Positions 1 to 8,657 of a stretch of 64,000 nt of DNA are shown here, one piece after another; position 1 is the first letter of the stretch, and every line of letters begins with the position of its first letter. A program made the position numbers and the translations under genes. Below the pieces are notes generated by a model. The model did not search any database. It was given only the letters and a program-made list of their open reading frames with translations, and was not told the DNA's origin. The stretch is from CAWGMT01 sp963823675 (lineage in GTDB: Bacteria; Planctomycetota; Planctomycetia; Isosphaerales; Isosphaeraceae). The stretch is taken from contig CAWGMT010000025.1 of assembly GCA_963823675.1 (NCBI GenBank), positions 372,001-436,000 of the forward strand, written 5' to 3'.

Positions 1-511
1 TTCTAGCGATAATTGCGCGAATGTCAATGAAGAAAGACCTGGAATTGATCGTGACCACGCAGACGGCTAGACCCGGAGTCGGGAGACGGAGCTCCCTCCT
101 ACAAATCGTGTAGGAGCCGGCTCTGTCCGGCGATGTTTCTAGCCGTCTGGCGGGCCATTGTTTTTTTTTTCGAAGATTTCGGTGGGGCTTCAACTTGGCC
201 ATTGAGTCTACGGGCTGTTCCAGACCTATCGCTTTCGGGCCCACCTCTTTGGTAAAATCCCTTTCCAGCGGGCGGCGGCCAATCGCTCGTCTGCTTCGGG
301 GCGCGGCGTTCAACAATCAACCGGGGAACGTCCGCTCGGCCAACCGTACCAGGAACGCGCCGACGAACCGCAACACCAACTACGGGTTCCGCCTCGCCAG
401 TACTTGGCGCGGGAATCGTCCCGCTCCGCCAGAATCCGAGAGCGCATTTTTCGTCTCGGAGCGTGCTGCCAAGTCCAGGCCGCGGTCCCGTGTCGGGCAG
501 AGACAGACAGA
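1..511. other. Left-edge stretch without a convincing gene
   Basis: I see no protein family here. Long open frames cross this region on both strands but are arginine/proline-rich and read antisense to, or out of frame with, the genes downstream, so I treat them as GC-driven shadows. The one structured element is a hairpin repeat near position 100. Confidence 0.5.
89..123. repeat. Imperfect hairpin repeat
   Basis: Two 15-base arms (GAGCTCCCTCCTACA and TGTAGGAGCCGGCTC) flank a five-base loop and are complementary apart from three central positions. It lies upstream of the first gene and could be a dispersed intergenic repeat or a terminator-like stem. There is no U-run, so a classical terminator is unlikely. 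Confidence 0.5.
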
Positions 512-778
512 ATGGCCGAATCCTTCAAACTCACGACCGATCACACCCAGAAGGCAACCCTGGGATGTGGCACCCTCATCCTCATTGCCATCATCGTGGC
601 GATCTTCTCCGACCACGGAACCAGGGACGTCGAGCGGGGGCTTGATAATCTCCGAAACGAGGTTCGCGACCTCAAGCAGTCGATCGACTCGCAAAGTGAT
701 AAGATCCGGGGTCTGGAGGAACTGCTCAAAAAGCCGGATTCGGGTTCGAAACCCGCGGAAGCCCCCATCAAGAATTAG
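512..778 (+). CDS. Small membrane protein with coiled coil
   Basis: An 88-residue protein starting MAESFKL. Residues ~15-31 (CGTLILIAIIVAIF) form one membrane segment, followed by a charged heptad-like stretch (residues ~35-75) predicted to be a coiled coil. An in-frame ATG exists 108 bases upstream, but that extension is arginine-rich and looks like shadow sequence, so I start at 512. It lies 50 bases before an ECF sigma gene on the same strand and may be co-transcribed with it. No family was recognised; a short membrane-anchored accessory protein is an inference from topology. Confidence 0.6.
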   Translation: MAESFKLTTDHTQKATLGCGTLILIAIIVAIFSDHGTRDVERGLDNLRNEVRDLKQSIDSQSDKIRGLEELLKKPDSGSKPAEAPIKN

Positions 779-828
779 AGCGACCACGCGTAAGGAACGA
801 GCACTCGGCGGCAACTTTCTCTGTAGCC

Positions 829-1410
829 ATGAGCGAGCCGAGAACTTTGCCCACCACCGAGCTCGATTCTGCCCAACCGGTGGATTGGGGTACGGCTCTG
901 GCCGTGCATCAGGGCTGGCTGCGGAGGGTGGTCGCGTCGCGACTGCGCGAGCCCCAGGCGGTCGACGAGGTCATGCAGGACGTCGCGCTGGCGGCCGTAG
1001 CCCAGCGCTCGCCGCTGCAAAACCCCGCACGCGTCGCCGTCTGGCTCTATCGCCTGGCGGTGCGGCACGTGCTGATCTACCGCCGCAAGTCGAGGCGCAG
1101 GCGGGCTCTGGTGGATCGCTATGCGATCCGCAAGGGGGCCGGCGACATCGACCTAGCCCCATCACCCCTGGGCTGGCTGGTGCGGAATGAACGGCAACAG
1201 TTGGTTCAAAACGCCCTCCGCTTTTTGCCGCCGCGCGACGCTGAGATCTTGATTCTCAAGTACGCCGAAGGCTACTCGGCGCGCGAACTGGCCGAACGCC
1301 TGGGCGCAACCATTAACACGATCGAAACCCGATTGCATCGCGCCCGCCAGCGGCTGCGCGTCCAGCTTGCGTCCGTGGCGGCCGAATTCGAGACACTCGA
1401 CCATGAATGA
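829..1410 (+). CDS. ECF-type RNA polymerase sigma factor
   Basis: A 193-residue protein with the two ECF sigma domains. Region 2 is at ~25-95 (helix LRRVVASRLREPQAVDEVMQ, then the NPARVAVWLYRLAVRHV segment). Region 4 is at ~125-180, ending in a helix-turn-helix (YSARELAERLGATINTIET) for -35 recognition. The length is normal for the family. The stop overlaps the next gene's start by eight bases (ATGAATGA), which implies translational coupling to a membrane protein placed where an anti-sigma factor is expected. Its target promoters cannot be read from this window. Confidence 0.9.
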   Translation: MSEPRTLPTTELDSAQPVDWGTALAVHQGWLRRVVASRLREPQAVDEVMQDVALAAVAQRSPLQNPARVAVWLYRLAVRHVLIYRRKSRRRRALVDRYAIRKGAGDIDLAPSPLGWLVRNERQQLVQNALRFLPPRDAEILILKYAEGYSARELAERLGATINTIETRLHRARQRLRVQLASVAAEFETLDHE

Positions 1411-2182
1411 ATTCCCCAGAGAACAGCCGTTGGATCACGTCATCGACCAGATCGTCGATGGCTCACTTGGCCCCGGCGAGCTTCGCCTTGCCCTGTCCCG
1501 GCTCGATCGCGAACCCGACGGCTGGAGGCGCTGCACGCTGGCGTTCCTGGAAGCCCAGTGCTGGCGCGATTCCTTTCGAGCCCTCGAAGCGCCTGCCATT
1601 TCTGGGCACGGATGTGAACCAGAGACGATCCGATTGGCGCTGGCGAAAATCGATCGACCCCGAAACCGCTGGTGGCGCGGCGCAGCGGCCGCTGGAATCA
1701 TTGCGGCCTCGATTGCGCTGGGCTGGTTAAGCCATGTCTCCAGGCCGCGGGAACTGGCTGGCTCGATTCCTTCGGTTCCGACAAGTCCAACCATAGCCCA
1801 GCAACTGCATGATTCAATGAACGAGCCCGTAACTGCGGTGTCCGTTGTTCCTTATCGGACGGTCGCCTTTGACCCTCGATTGGATGCCGATCGGTCCGCT
1901 CCGAGTCCCGGCGAAATCGTTCAGACGGTGGCGCAGTTGCGGATCGGTCCCGAGGGTGCAGGCGCGACGGTCCCGATCCTGGCCGGGCCGGGGATCGACG
2001 GCGACTGGCTCAAGGCCCAGCCGCCTCCGTTGTCCGAGTACGAGCAAGTCATCTTGCAGCGGAACGGCTACCAGGTCAACCAGCAGCGAAGGCTCTTGAT
2101 CGCGACCCTCGCCGATGGTCGGCGCGTGAGCGTCCCCATCGATCAGGTTGAGATCCGCTACACCGGGAGCAACCCGCTGTGA
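1403..2182 (+). CDS. Probable membrane anti-sigma factor
   Basis: A 259-residue protein starting MNEFPREQ; the ATG overlaps the sigma factor stop. The cytoplasmic N-terminus (~1-85) has a 'DQIVDGSLGPGELRLAL' pattern reminiscent of planctomycete anti-sigma proteins. One membrane helix follows at ~95-115 (GIIAASIALGWL), then an exported domain of ~140 residues. The overlap with an ECF gene, single-pass topology and small N-terminal helical domain support an anti-sigma role, but no ZAS-type zinc motif is visible, so the role rests on context. Confidence 0.65.
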   Translation: MNEFPREQPLDHVIDQIVDGSLGPGELRLALSRLDREPDGWRRCTLAFLEAQCWRDSFRALEAPAISGHGCEPETIRLALAKIDRPRNRWWRGAAAAGIIAASIALGWLSHVSRPRELAGSIPSVPTSPTIAQQLHDSMNEPVTAVSVVPYRTVAFDPRLDADRSAPSPGEIVQTVAQLRIGPEGAGATVPILAGPGIDGDWLKAQPPPLSEYEQVILQRNGYQVNQQRRLLIATLADGRRVSVPIDQVEIRYTGSNPL

Positions 2183-2282
2183 GCCGGATTCGACGCGAGC
2201 AAAACCGCCGCGACCCGTTCTCGCGTCGCGGGATTCGATCGTAGGCAATCAGCCATTCTCTCGAACTCAAAGGAGAGCGAAC

Positions 2283-3509
2283 ATGCGATTATCTCTGGTG
2301 CGGTGCGGCGTTTTCGCCATTCTGGTGGGCCTGAGCCAATTGCCGCCGGCTCGCGCAGGACGACAACAGCCGCGGCAATCGCCGTCAAGACACCGAGCAG
2401 TTAGCGGAAAGACTCAACCAATTCGCATTCCTCCTTCAGCCGGGTCAGGAACCCTCGGCGAAGCCCGACAAGGGATACTATTATCCGCACGGTCAACTTG
2501 CGCCTTGTGGGCCCGGACGCCGAATGCGGGTGCTCTGGATTTGCTGGCCCACCATCAAAACCCCTACTGGGGCATGAGCTTGGTGCCTGTGGACGATGCG
2601 CTCCGGTCTCATCTCAAGCTTGCCAAGGACGAGGGCCTGTTGGTGACAGCGATCGACCCCAGCTCACCAGCCGCCCAGGCGGGCCTGCACCAAAATGATG
2701 TGCTGCTCAAGCTGGGCGATTCTCCGCTCTCGACTCCCGTGCATCTCGAGGCCGCCCTCAAGGCCGCGGCCGATAAGCCGGTCGTGCTGCACCTTTACCG
2801 CGACGGCCGTGCTCGCGAGATCCAGGTTCAGCCGCGGATCGAGGTCTCGTTCGGGCCGGCGGCGGTTCAGCCTTCAGTGCCGCAATTCTGGATCGGCGTT
2901 TCGGTTGCCGACGTCGAGCCCGCGCTGCGAGCGCAGCTCCGTCTGCCTGCCGACAAGGGCCTCCTGGTCAACCAGGTATTCAAGGATAGCCCGGCCGATA
3001 AGGCGGGCCTCAAAGTCAACGATATCCTCCTATCCATCGGTGGAAAGCCGCTGGCGGACCAGAAAAAGTTGATCGAGCTCGTGCAGGCCACCGGCGAAAG
3101 GACCATCAATGTGGAAGTGTTGCACGAGGGAAAGCCTCGCGGAGACCTGCAAATCACTCCGGAGCGGCGCAAGTTGACTCAGGTCTCCGAGTTGACTGAG
3201 GTCAACGATTGGACCAAGCAGTTTCAGACCTACCGCTGGAATGTGGTCCGCCCCGGGGTCGTGGTTCAGACGAACCCGTACCAGCTTCAGCTTCAGGATC
3301 TGAGCGCGCTGAACTTTACGCAAGACAGATCGAAGGACAACCAATCCAAGGACCCGACCGCGGCGCTCTCGAAGCGGCTGGACGATCTGGACGCCGAGAT
3401 CAAGAAGTTGCGCAAGGCCCTGGAGCAGATCGGTGGAGCTCCGAAGGCCGCCGCGGAGCTGAATCAGATCATTGAGCTCTTGAAGAAACGGTCCGCCGAT
3501 AAGAAGTGA
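2283..3509 (+). CDS. Exported protein with two PDZ domains
   Basis: A 408-residue product with a strong ribosome-binding site (AAAGGAG) before ATG 2283 and a signal peptide (residues 1-25, ending ARA). PDZ-like domain 1 (~85-175) contains GLLVTAIDPSSPAAQAGL and PDZ 2 (~190-285) contains GLLVNQVFKDSPADKAGL. The C-terminal ~45 residues form a coiled coil (LDDLDAEIKKLRKALEQI). No trypsin-like protease domain is present, so it is a binding or scaffold protein rather than an HtrA protease. It follows the sigma/anti-sigma pair and may be in the same envelope-stress unit. Residues ~26-80 read unnaturally in this frame; the +1 frame looks more protein-like (see findings). Confidence 0.75.
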   Translation: MRLSLVRCGVFAILVGLSQLPPARAGRQQPRQSPSRHRAVSGKTQPIRIPPSAGSGTLGEARQGILLSARSTCALWARTPNAGALDLLAHHQNPYWGMSLVPVDDALRSHLKLAKDEGLLVTAIDPSSPAAQAGLHQNDVLLKLGDSPLSTPVHLEAALKAAADKPVVLHLYRDGRAREIQVQPRIEVSFGPAAVQPSVPQFWIGVSVADVEPALRAQLRLPADKGLLVNQVFKDSPADKAGLKVNDILLSIGGKPLADQKKLIELVQATGERTINVEVLHEGKPRGDLQITPERRKLTQVSELTEVNDWTKQFQTYRWNVVRPGVVVQTNPYQLQLQDLSALNFTQDRSKDNQSKDPTAALSKRLDDLDAEIKKLRKALEQIGGAPKAAAELNQIIELLKKRSADKK

Positions 3510-3846
3510 TGCGATTCAGCGGCTGGACGTGAAGCCCCCGGGCTCGCGCGGCTCGGCACGCGGAACAACGGCGAGCCCCGCCTTCGCCAGCCGGCTCAGG
3601 ATGATCGGCCAGAGCCTTGCCACGCTGTGCTCGTCCATGGTGTGAGTGCAGACAATCGTCTCGCGGTCATGGCGGCCCACCACCCGCGCGCCTCCCGGCG
3701 CGCGAAGAGGGCGCGCCGGACCGCGTTTATGCTTGGGGCGCGGACGTAAAACCGGTGTTCGTCTCGCATTTACGATTCCTCGCACACTTCATCTTTGTTA
3801 TGATTAACTTGCGTCAAGCGTACACGGTTATCCGGAGGGTTCGTGG
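3510..3846. other. Intergenic stretch, possible gene remnant on the minus strand
   Basis: A minus-strand open frame (3516-3785, 89 residues) has a plausible C-terminal part (ETIVCTHTMDEHSVARLW) but an arginine/proline-rich N-terminus. It may be a decayed fragment. No family was recognised and no other feature is clear. Confidence 0.3.
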
Positions 3847-4101
3847 ATGGCAGGCGACGATCGGGACATTCATGCTGAGAACAGACCGGTCACGCCCCTA
3901 GAGTCGATCCGCATGGACAAAAGGGGCCTCTCTGTTGTGTCCCTTTACGCCGAGTCCGATGAGAAGGAGTTCTGGCGGACCCAATCCCCGACCGCGCGAC
4001 TCGAAGCCCTCGAATTGATGCGCCAGGTGGTGTATGGATACAATCCGATTTCCGACCGACTTGAGAGAGTTCTTGAGGTTATTAAGCGAACACCTCAATG
4101 A
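3847..4101 (+). CDS. Small conserved-looking protein of unknown function
   Basis: 84 residues; the more protein-like part starts at an internal ATG (3913, MDKRGLSVVSL). It contains FWRTQSPTARLEALELMRQ followed by a YGYNP motif. This pattern is familiar from short bacterial proteins found next to nucleotidyltransferase-type genes, but no such partner is here. Its last codon overlaps the ATG of the DUF971 gene by four bases, so the two are probably translated together. Function unknown. Confidence 0.6.
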   Translation: MAGDDRDIHAENRPVTPLESIRMDKRGLSVVSLYAESDEKEFWRTQSPTARLEALELMRQVVYGYNPISDRLERVLEVIKRTPQ

Positions 4102-4412
4102 GCGACCCACCAACAAACATCCGCGCCCTTCAAGCCAACCAGGTCCTCGAGGTCGCCTGGCCCGGCGAGCGCGTCGACCGCATCCCCTATAGCTTCCTTC
4201 GCGCCGAGTGCCCGTGCGCGTCGTGCCGCGACGAATGGACCGGGCAGCGGACGTTTGATCCCGCGTCAATCCGGCCCGACCTGAAGCTCACCGGCATGGA
4301 CAATATCGGCACCTACGCCATTCAGCTCGCCTGGAACGACGGCCATTCCTCGGGCCTCTTCTCCTGGGAAACGTTGCGAGACCTGGGCGAAAGAGCAACC
4401 AGCCCGAACTGA
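4098..4412 (+). CDS. DUF971 (GBBH-like N-terminal) protein
   Basis: 104 residues matching the stand-alone DUF971/gamma-butyrobetaine hydroxylase N-terminal-like family. The pattern is LEVAWPGERVDRIPYSFLRAE, then CPCASCRDEWTG (cysteine cluster, a plausible metal site), then IGTYAIQLAWNDGHSSGLFSW near the C-terminus. In other bacteria this small domain is often associated with iron-sulfur protein metabolism. The ATG overlaps the preceding stop (ATGA), and a glycosyltransferase follows 13 bases on. Confidence 0.85.
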   Translation: MSDPPTNIRALQANQVLEVAWPGERVDRIPYSFLRAECPCASCRDEWTGQRTFDPASIRPDLKLTGMDNIGTYAIQLAWNDGHSSGLFSWETLRDLGERATSPN

Positions 4413-4425
4413 GGTCGAACCGCGC

Positions 4426-5425
4426 GTGGCCGTCTCGCTGCCCGAACCGCCCTTGACCGTAGCCATCCCCACTTACAATGGCGCGGCTCATCTCGCCCTG
4501 GCGCTGCGCAGCATCATCCGCCAGGAAGGAGTCGCCTTCGAGCTGATCGTCTCGGACGACCATTCCGACGACGATACGCTCGAGGTGGTGCGCGCAACGG
4601 CCGGCGACCGGGCGCGCATTCATGCGCACCGCGAGCGCCTGGGCCTCGCCGGCAACTGGAACCGCTGCGCGGCCCTTTGCCGCACGCCGTTATTGGCAAT
4701 CTTCCATCAGAGACGACGTCATGAAGCCGGGGCATCTCGCAGCCCACGCGGCCGCGCTGGCGGCCGACGAGCGGCTGGGACTGGTCGCAAGCGCCTCCGA
4801 GGTGATCGACGACTGCGGGGATTTGGTGGCCCCGACCGTCGTGGAGCCTGGCGGACTGGGGCCGATCAGCCGGACTCTCGAGCCGGGTGCCCTTGCGCCC
4901 GAGATGAGTCTGGGCAATCCGCTCCGCTGTTCGGCCGTGACGGTGCGGCTCGCCGCGTTCACGGATGTCGGCGGGTTCGACGCATCCTATCGCTACGTGG
5001 TCGACTGGGATTTCTGGCTGCGGGTTTCGCGGCGGTGGGGAGTCGCCTGGTTAAAGGCGCCAACCGTCCAGGTGCGCTGGCATGCCGCCAGCGAGACTCA
5101 CCGGCTCAAGACCGGAACGGCCGACCTCGACGAGACGAGTCGGTTCCTCGAGCATCTCTTCGCCGTCGACCTCAAGGACCGAGCCGACGCGGCTCGGTTG
5201 CGGCGTGCCGCCAACCTTCGCCTGGGCCGCGCCTTCCTGAATCGTGCTTATGAGTCCCTGCACGCCGGCGACTCCAAGCTGGCGCGCGACTGTCTGCGCT
5301 GGGCCGTGCATCGCTCGCCGAGAGTGATCACGTCCATGGTCGGCGACCCTCGCCTCGGCTTTCAGATGGGTGCGCTGGCGATCGCGCCGCGGATTGCGGC
5401 AAATTGGTTCAAGCGGAAAACCTGA
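4426..5425 (+). CDS. Family 2 glycosyltransferase, interrupted by one frameshift
   Basis: From GTG 4426 the first ~95 residues give the GT2 nucleotide-binding fold (LTVAIPTYNG; IVSDDHSDDDT). The reading then must shift frame at about 4711. The sequence reads CAG A GAC GAC GTC ATG where the family expects the continuous FHQDDVM metal-binding region, so one extra A is present. After the shift the protein continues to 5425 with the acceptor region (VVDWDFWLRVSRRWG) and a helical C-terminus. Read through, it would be ~332 residues, a normal GT2 length. The sugar and acceptor are unknown. It is either a genuine pseudogene or an assembly error. Confidence 0.8.
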
Positions 5426-5575
5426 GCGTCGGGGCAAGCTTGACTTGCGCTAGTAATTCAGCGACGAGTCCATCGGTTTGCGTTCGCGGCCCGGTGCAAC
5501 CAGAATCCCCGAAGGATACACTGGGGGACTATAGAGGATCGGATCGGCTCGTGCAGACTAAGGAACCCAAAAGCC

Positions 5576-7129
5576 ATGTCCGAACTTCTGTTTCGCCCCA
5601 AAGGCTACGAAGGCTCGGTGGAACCGCACCTTCCCAAGGTTCAGAATGCACTGGCGAAGGCGCTCACCCAGGCACAGAAGGGCCTCACCCACGACACCCT
5701 GAGACTTGACAGACCGTCCCTCAAGGCCCTGGCGGCGATGCTGACCGAGTTCGCCGAGGATCTCCATTGCGAAATCGGCATCTGGCGAAGTCTGGAACGA
5801 GCAAACACGGAGTTCTTCGGGACGCCCTTACCTTTCCAAATCGAGCCAAGGACCGCATTTCCACAGGCTGCGATTTCGACGACCCGCCTCCTGCACTTTC
5901 TCTGGGTAATCTATCCGCAGTTCATTCCCGATTTGCTCCTCAGTCCAGACCACACCGACCTGATTCGTCTGGGGCAAGTCGCCGCCGAAGTCTTGCAAGA
6001 GAAGTTCGCCAATCTCCCCAAGGACTCGGGAATCAAGCATTTCCTGCAAACTCCCAACGGGTACGGCTGGGAAGTCAAGCGAAAGCTGGTCTGGCTCGGC
6101 ACCGGGTCGTATTGTTTCCGAGTTTTCTGCCAGCGGTACATTGCAGAGCAGAACGCCGAGGTTTCAGACATTGAGGTCATCGACGACTTCCTCTGCCAGC
6201 AATGCACCGAATGGGCCGGGCTGGGGGCGATTGAGATCCTCGCCAGTGTGCTTGACCTTTCCGAGAAGCGGCGTTCCGACCTGCTCTCCTGGGCCGAGCG
6301 ACACAACGCCTTGTTCAAGGTGCTTTCGGGCAACGCGGAGACGATCGAGGTCTTGAACGTGATCAGCGATGTGAAGTACCGCGTCCGCTTGAACCTGGAG
6401 CGGAACCCGTTCGCTCGCGGTAAGTTCGTGATCGGCAGCCTGGTCCCCTGGGACGGAGAATGGTACTGGTCCGGAGCACAGAGGAGCTTCGATCGCCTGG
6501 ACGCCGCTGAGATCGAGCAGGTGAAGCAGCATTATCGCATGAAGCCCATGCTCTATTACCGCTATTCCCCGGACGATCTGAAGAAGGCACGTGAGATCGT
6601 CCGCAAGCAATACGAGGAGTTCGTGGCGAGCCACGGCAATGACTGGGTCGTCTACGCCGACGGTCTCTTGATGGCTGCCGACTGGCAAAAATCTGTTAAG
6701 GCGAAATTCGCTGCGCTCCCCGAGGACGAGCAGAAGCGGCTTTTGGAAAAGCATGGGTCGAAAGCGGGTTCGCCCGAGATGAACCTCCCGCGCGACCTGC
6801 TGGAGTCGAAGAACGGGATCGGGGTGTATTACAACCCGGACGAGGGGATGGAGATCCTGCCGGACTTCAACGACATCCTTTCGGGGCTGAAGAAGAAGGG
6901 CAGAGGACTGACCGCGGCTGAGGAGGTAGCGATTTGGGGATGGATGAAGAGCCCGTTTCTCAGTCCAGGCTTCGTCCGCCGCGTGGCAGAGGAACACGGT
7001 AGTGAGTCGATCGCAGCCGCTTTCTTCCTGGAGAAGCAGCAGGCGGACTACGTGCTGGAGTATCTACTGCACCGGTACAAGGGGCGGTTCTACCGACCCA
7101 GGTATCCGGCTCTCACGCTCGCGAAATGA
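5576..7129 (+). CDS. Unknown 517-residue cytoplasmic protein
   Basis: Begins MSELLFRPKGYEG and has no signal peptide or membrane segment. Aromatic- and charge-rich segments include FVIGSLVPWDGEWYWSGAQR (~270-290) and a C-terminal DYVLEYLLHRYKGRFYRPRYP. It faintly resembles DUF3843-type proteins, but I cannot confirm that by eye. Codon use and even amino-acid composition indicate a real gene. It stands alone between the glycosyltransferase (150-base gap) and a convergent sigma factor gene (110-base gap). Confidence 0.75.
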   Translation: MSELLFRPKGYEGSVEPHLPKVQNALAKALTQAQKGLTHDTLRLDRPSLKALAAMLTEFAEDLHCEIGIWRSLERANTEFFGTPLPFQIEPRTAFPQAAISTTRLLHFLWVIYPQFIPDLLLSPDHTDLIRLGQVAAEVLQEKFANLPKDSGIKHFLQTPNGYGWEVKRKLVWLGTGSYCFRVFCQRYIAEQNAEVSDIEVIDDFLCQQCTEWAGLGAIEILASVLDLSEKRRSDLLSWAERHNALFKVLSGNAETIEVLNVISDVKYRVRLNLERNPFARGKFVIGSLVPWDGEWYWSGAQRSFDRLDAAEIEQVKQHYRMKPMLYYRYSPDDLKKAREIVRKQYEEFVASHGNDWVVYADGLLMAADWQKSVKAKFAALPEDEQKRLLEKHGSKAGSPEMNLPRDLLESKNGIGVYYNPDEGMEILPDFNDILSGLKKKGRGLTAAEEVAIWGWMKSPFLSPGFVRRVAEEHGSESIAAAFFLEKQQADYVLEYLLHRYKGRFYRPRYPALTLAK

Positions 7130-7239
7130 GGGAAGGGAAGCGCAGTCGTCATGGTGCTTCCGCTTCACCCGGATCGTACGCGATCTCGACCGACCACTGA
7201 GCCCGCCAGACTCACAGTCCCTCTCGAATCGGGGTTCCG

Positions 7240-8580
7240 TTACCGCCTCGTCTTGTTATCCGGGACTGGTTCATTCTTGACCGTGGCCTTGAACTTCTCC
7301 AGAGCGGCCTCGGCTTCAAGGCGTTCCAACTCGGCGACGAGCAGGTCTGTTTCGGTAATCATCCCGTTGCGGTACAGCTCCCGGGAACGATCTTCGATCT
7401 GCTTCATGGTCGCCACCTGGCTCTCGTAATGGCGGCGGCGCTCTGCATCCCCCCTCGCCATTTCGCCCGCGATATCGTCGTAGCGTTTCTGCCAGCGCAG
7501 ATAAGCAATCAAGTCAATTTCTCCTGCTATGTACCGCTTCAACATCCCATCGCGAATCTTCCTGGCAAGATCGAGCCGGGCCTGCTGGTTGGCCGTCAGC
7601 TTGGTTGGCGCCGAGGGCGCCGCGGCCGGAGCGACAGGCGCACCACCCTGTCCGACAGTGGATTTGCTCTGCGGTTTCGCGGCGTCAGTCTGCGGCCGTG
7701 GAAATCCCATCGCCCGCCGACCGATGACGGCTGAGCCCGTAAGAAGCACGGCACCAAAGAGCGCCGAGGCCGTGATCAATTTGAACTTGCTCCAGAACAT
7801 GACTTTCATCACTCCTTCCATCAAGGTGATCGCAGAGGCCGTCGCGCTCGCTGCCGGCTGCCCCAGTGAGAGCGGCATGGCGGCCCGGATCGTTGCCTCC
7901 GCCAGTGTTGCAGGTAATAGGAACGCGTTGGTTTGCCGAGTGGCAGATCCCCCGGCCCCGACGGCCGCGGGCGCCAGTCCGCGTCGAGTCAAGCGATCGC
8001 GCAATCGTCCGCGGCCTCGCGCCAGTCGACTGCGGACCGTTCCGGCTGGCCAGCCGAGCTGAAGTGCCGCTTGCTCTTGGGTCAACCCTTCCAGGTCGCA
8101 GAGCACGACCGCAGCCCGATACCCCTGCGGTAGCCGATTCACTTCCTCGTGGAGAATCGCATCGATTTCATCCCGACCAGGGTCCTCCGTGATCCACGCC
8201 GGGGCCTTGGCGGCTGCTTGCTCGTGGGCACGGCGCCGAAAGGCGGTGGAGCGCGCGCAGGATGCTACGCGACGCGCCACCCCGAACAGCCAGGGCCCGA
8301 GCGAGTCTCGCACCCAGAGCGAGGCCGCTTTGCTGGCTAGAAGCAAGAAGGTCGCCTGCGTTGCGTCCTCGGCCTCGTGGCGATCGTGCAAGATGGCCAT
8401 GCATGTGCGCAAGACCATAGGGCCGTGTCGCTTGAGGAGAACCGCAAACGCCAGCTCGGCACTTTCGGCCTCACGGGTCGTGAACCGCTCGAGAAGCTGC
8501 CGGTCGGTCAGCTCTCCGAGCGATCCCGATTCAAACAGCGTCTGGATGTCCTGAGCAAACGAATGCTGCCCCGCTGGCAT
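7240..8580 (-). CDS. ECF sigma factor with a membrane helix and extracytoplasmic coiled-coil tail
   Basis: A 446-residue protein from ATG 8580, chosen because AAAGG lies just upstream; ATGs at 8613 and 8661 are alternatives with poor sites. Sigma region 2 (~20-95, RHGPMVLRTCMAILHDRHEAEDATQ) and region 4 (~125-175, LTQEQAALQLGWPAGTVRSRL) are intact. A linker and a membrane helix follow (~265-285, LITASALFGAVLLTGSAVIG), then a Pro/Ala spacer and a ~110-residue coiled coil ending in PVPDNKTRR. The architecture tethers a sigma factor to the membrane with an external tail, a planctomycete habit. It lies downstream of two WD40 membrane genes on the same strand. Confidence 0.85.
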   Translation of the reverse strand: MPAGQHSFAQDIQTLFESGSLGELTDRQLLERFTTREAESAELAFAVLLKRHGPMVLRTCMAILHDRHEAEDATQATFLLLASKAASLWVRDSLGPWLFGVARRVASCARSTAFRRRAHEQAAAKAPAWITEDPGRDEIDAILHEEVNRLPQGYRAAVVLCDLEGLTQEQAALQLGWPAGTVRSRLARGRGRLRDRLTRRGLAPAAVGAGGSATRQTNAFLLPATLAEATIRAAMPLSLGQPAASATASAITLMEGVMKVMFWSKFKLITASALFGAVLLTGSAVIGRRAMGFPRPQTDAAKPQSKSTVGQGGAPVAPAAAPSAPTKLTANQQARLDLARKIRDGMLKRYIAGEIDLIAYLRWQKRYDDIAGEMARGDAERRRHYESQVATMKQIEDRSRELYRNGMITETDLLVAELERLEAEAALEKFKATVKNEPVPDNKTRR

Positions 8581-8657
8581 GCGATCGACCTTTCGGTAAG
8601 TGCTGTTCGACATGGGGTAATGTCGCGGGAGGTCGGGATTGCTCCCACTTTTTTTCA

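Noticed and set aside
738..760. GGGTTCGAAACCC, which looks like a tRNA T-arm
   Set aside because: No acceptor, D or anticodon arm is found at the right spacing, and it lies in the coding end of the small membrane protein.
195..1190. A 331-codon open frame on the plus strand
   Set aside because: Arginine/proline-rich throughout and overlapping the well-supported ECF sigma gene and the small membrane protein in other frames; a GC-driven shadow.
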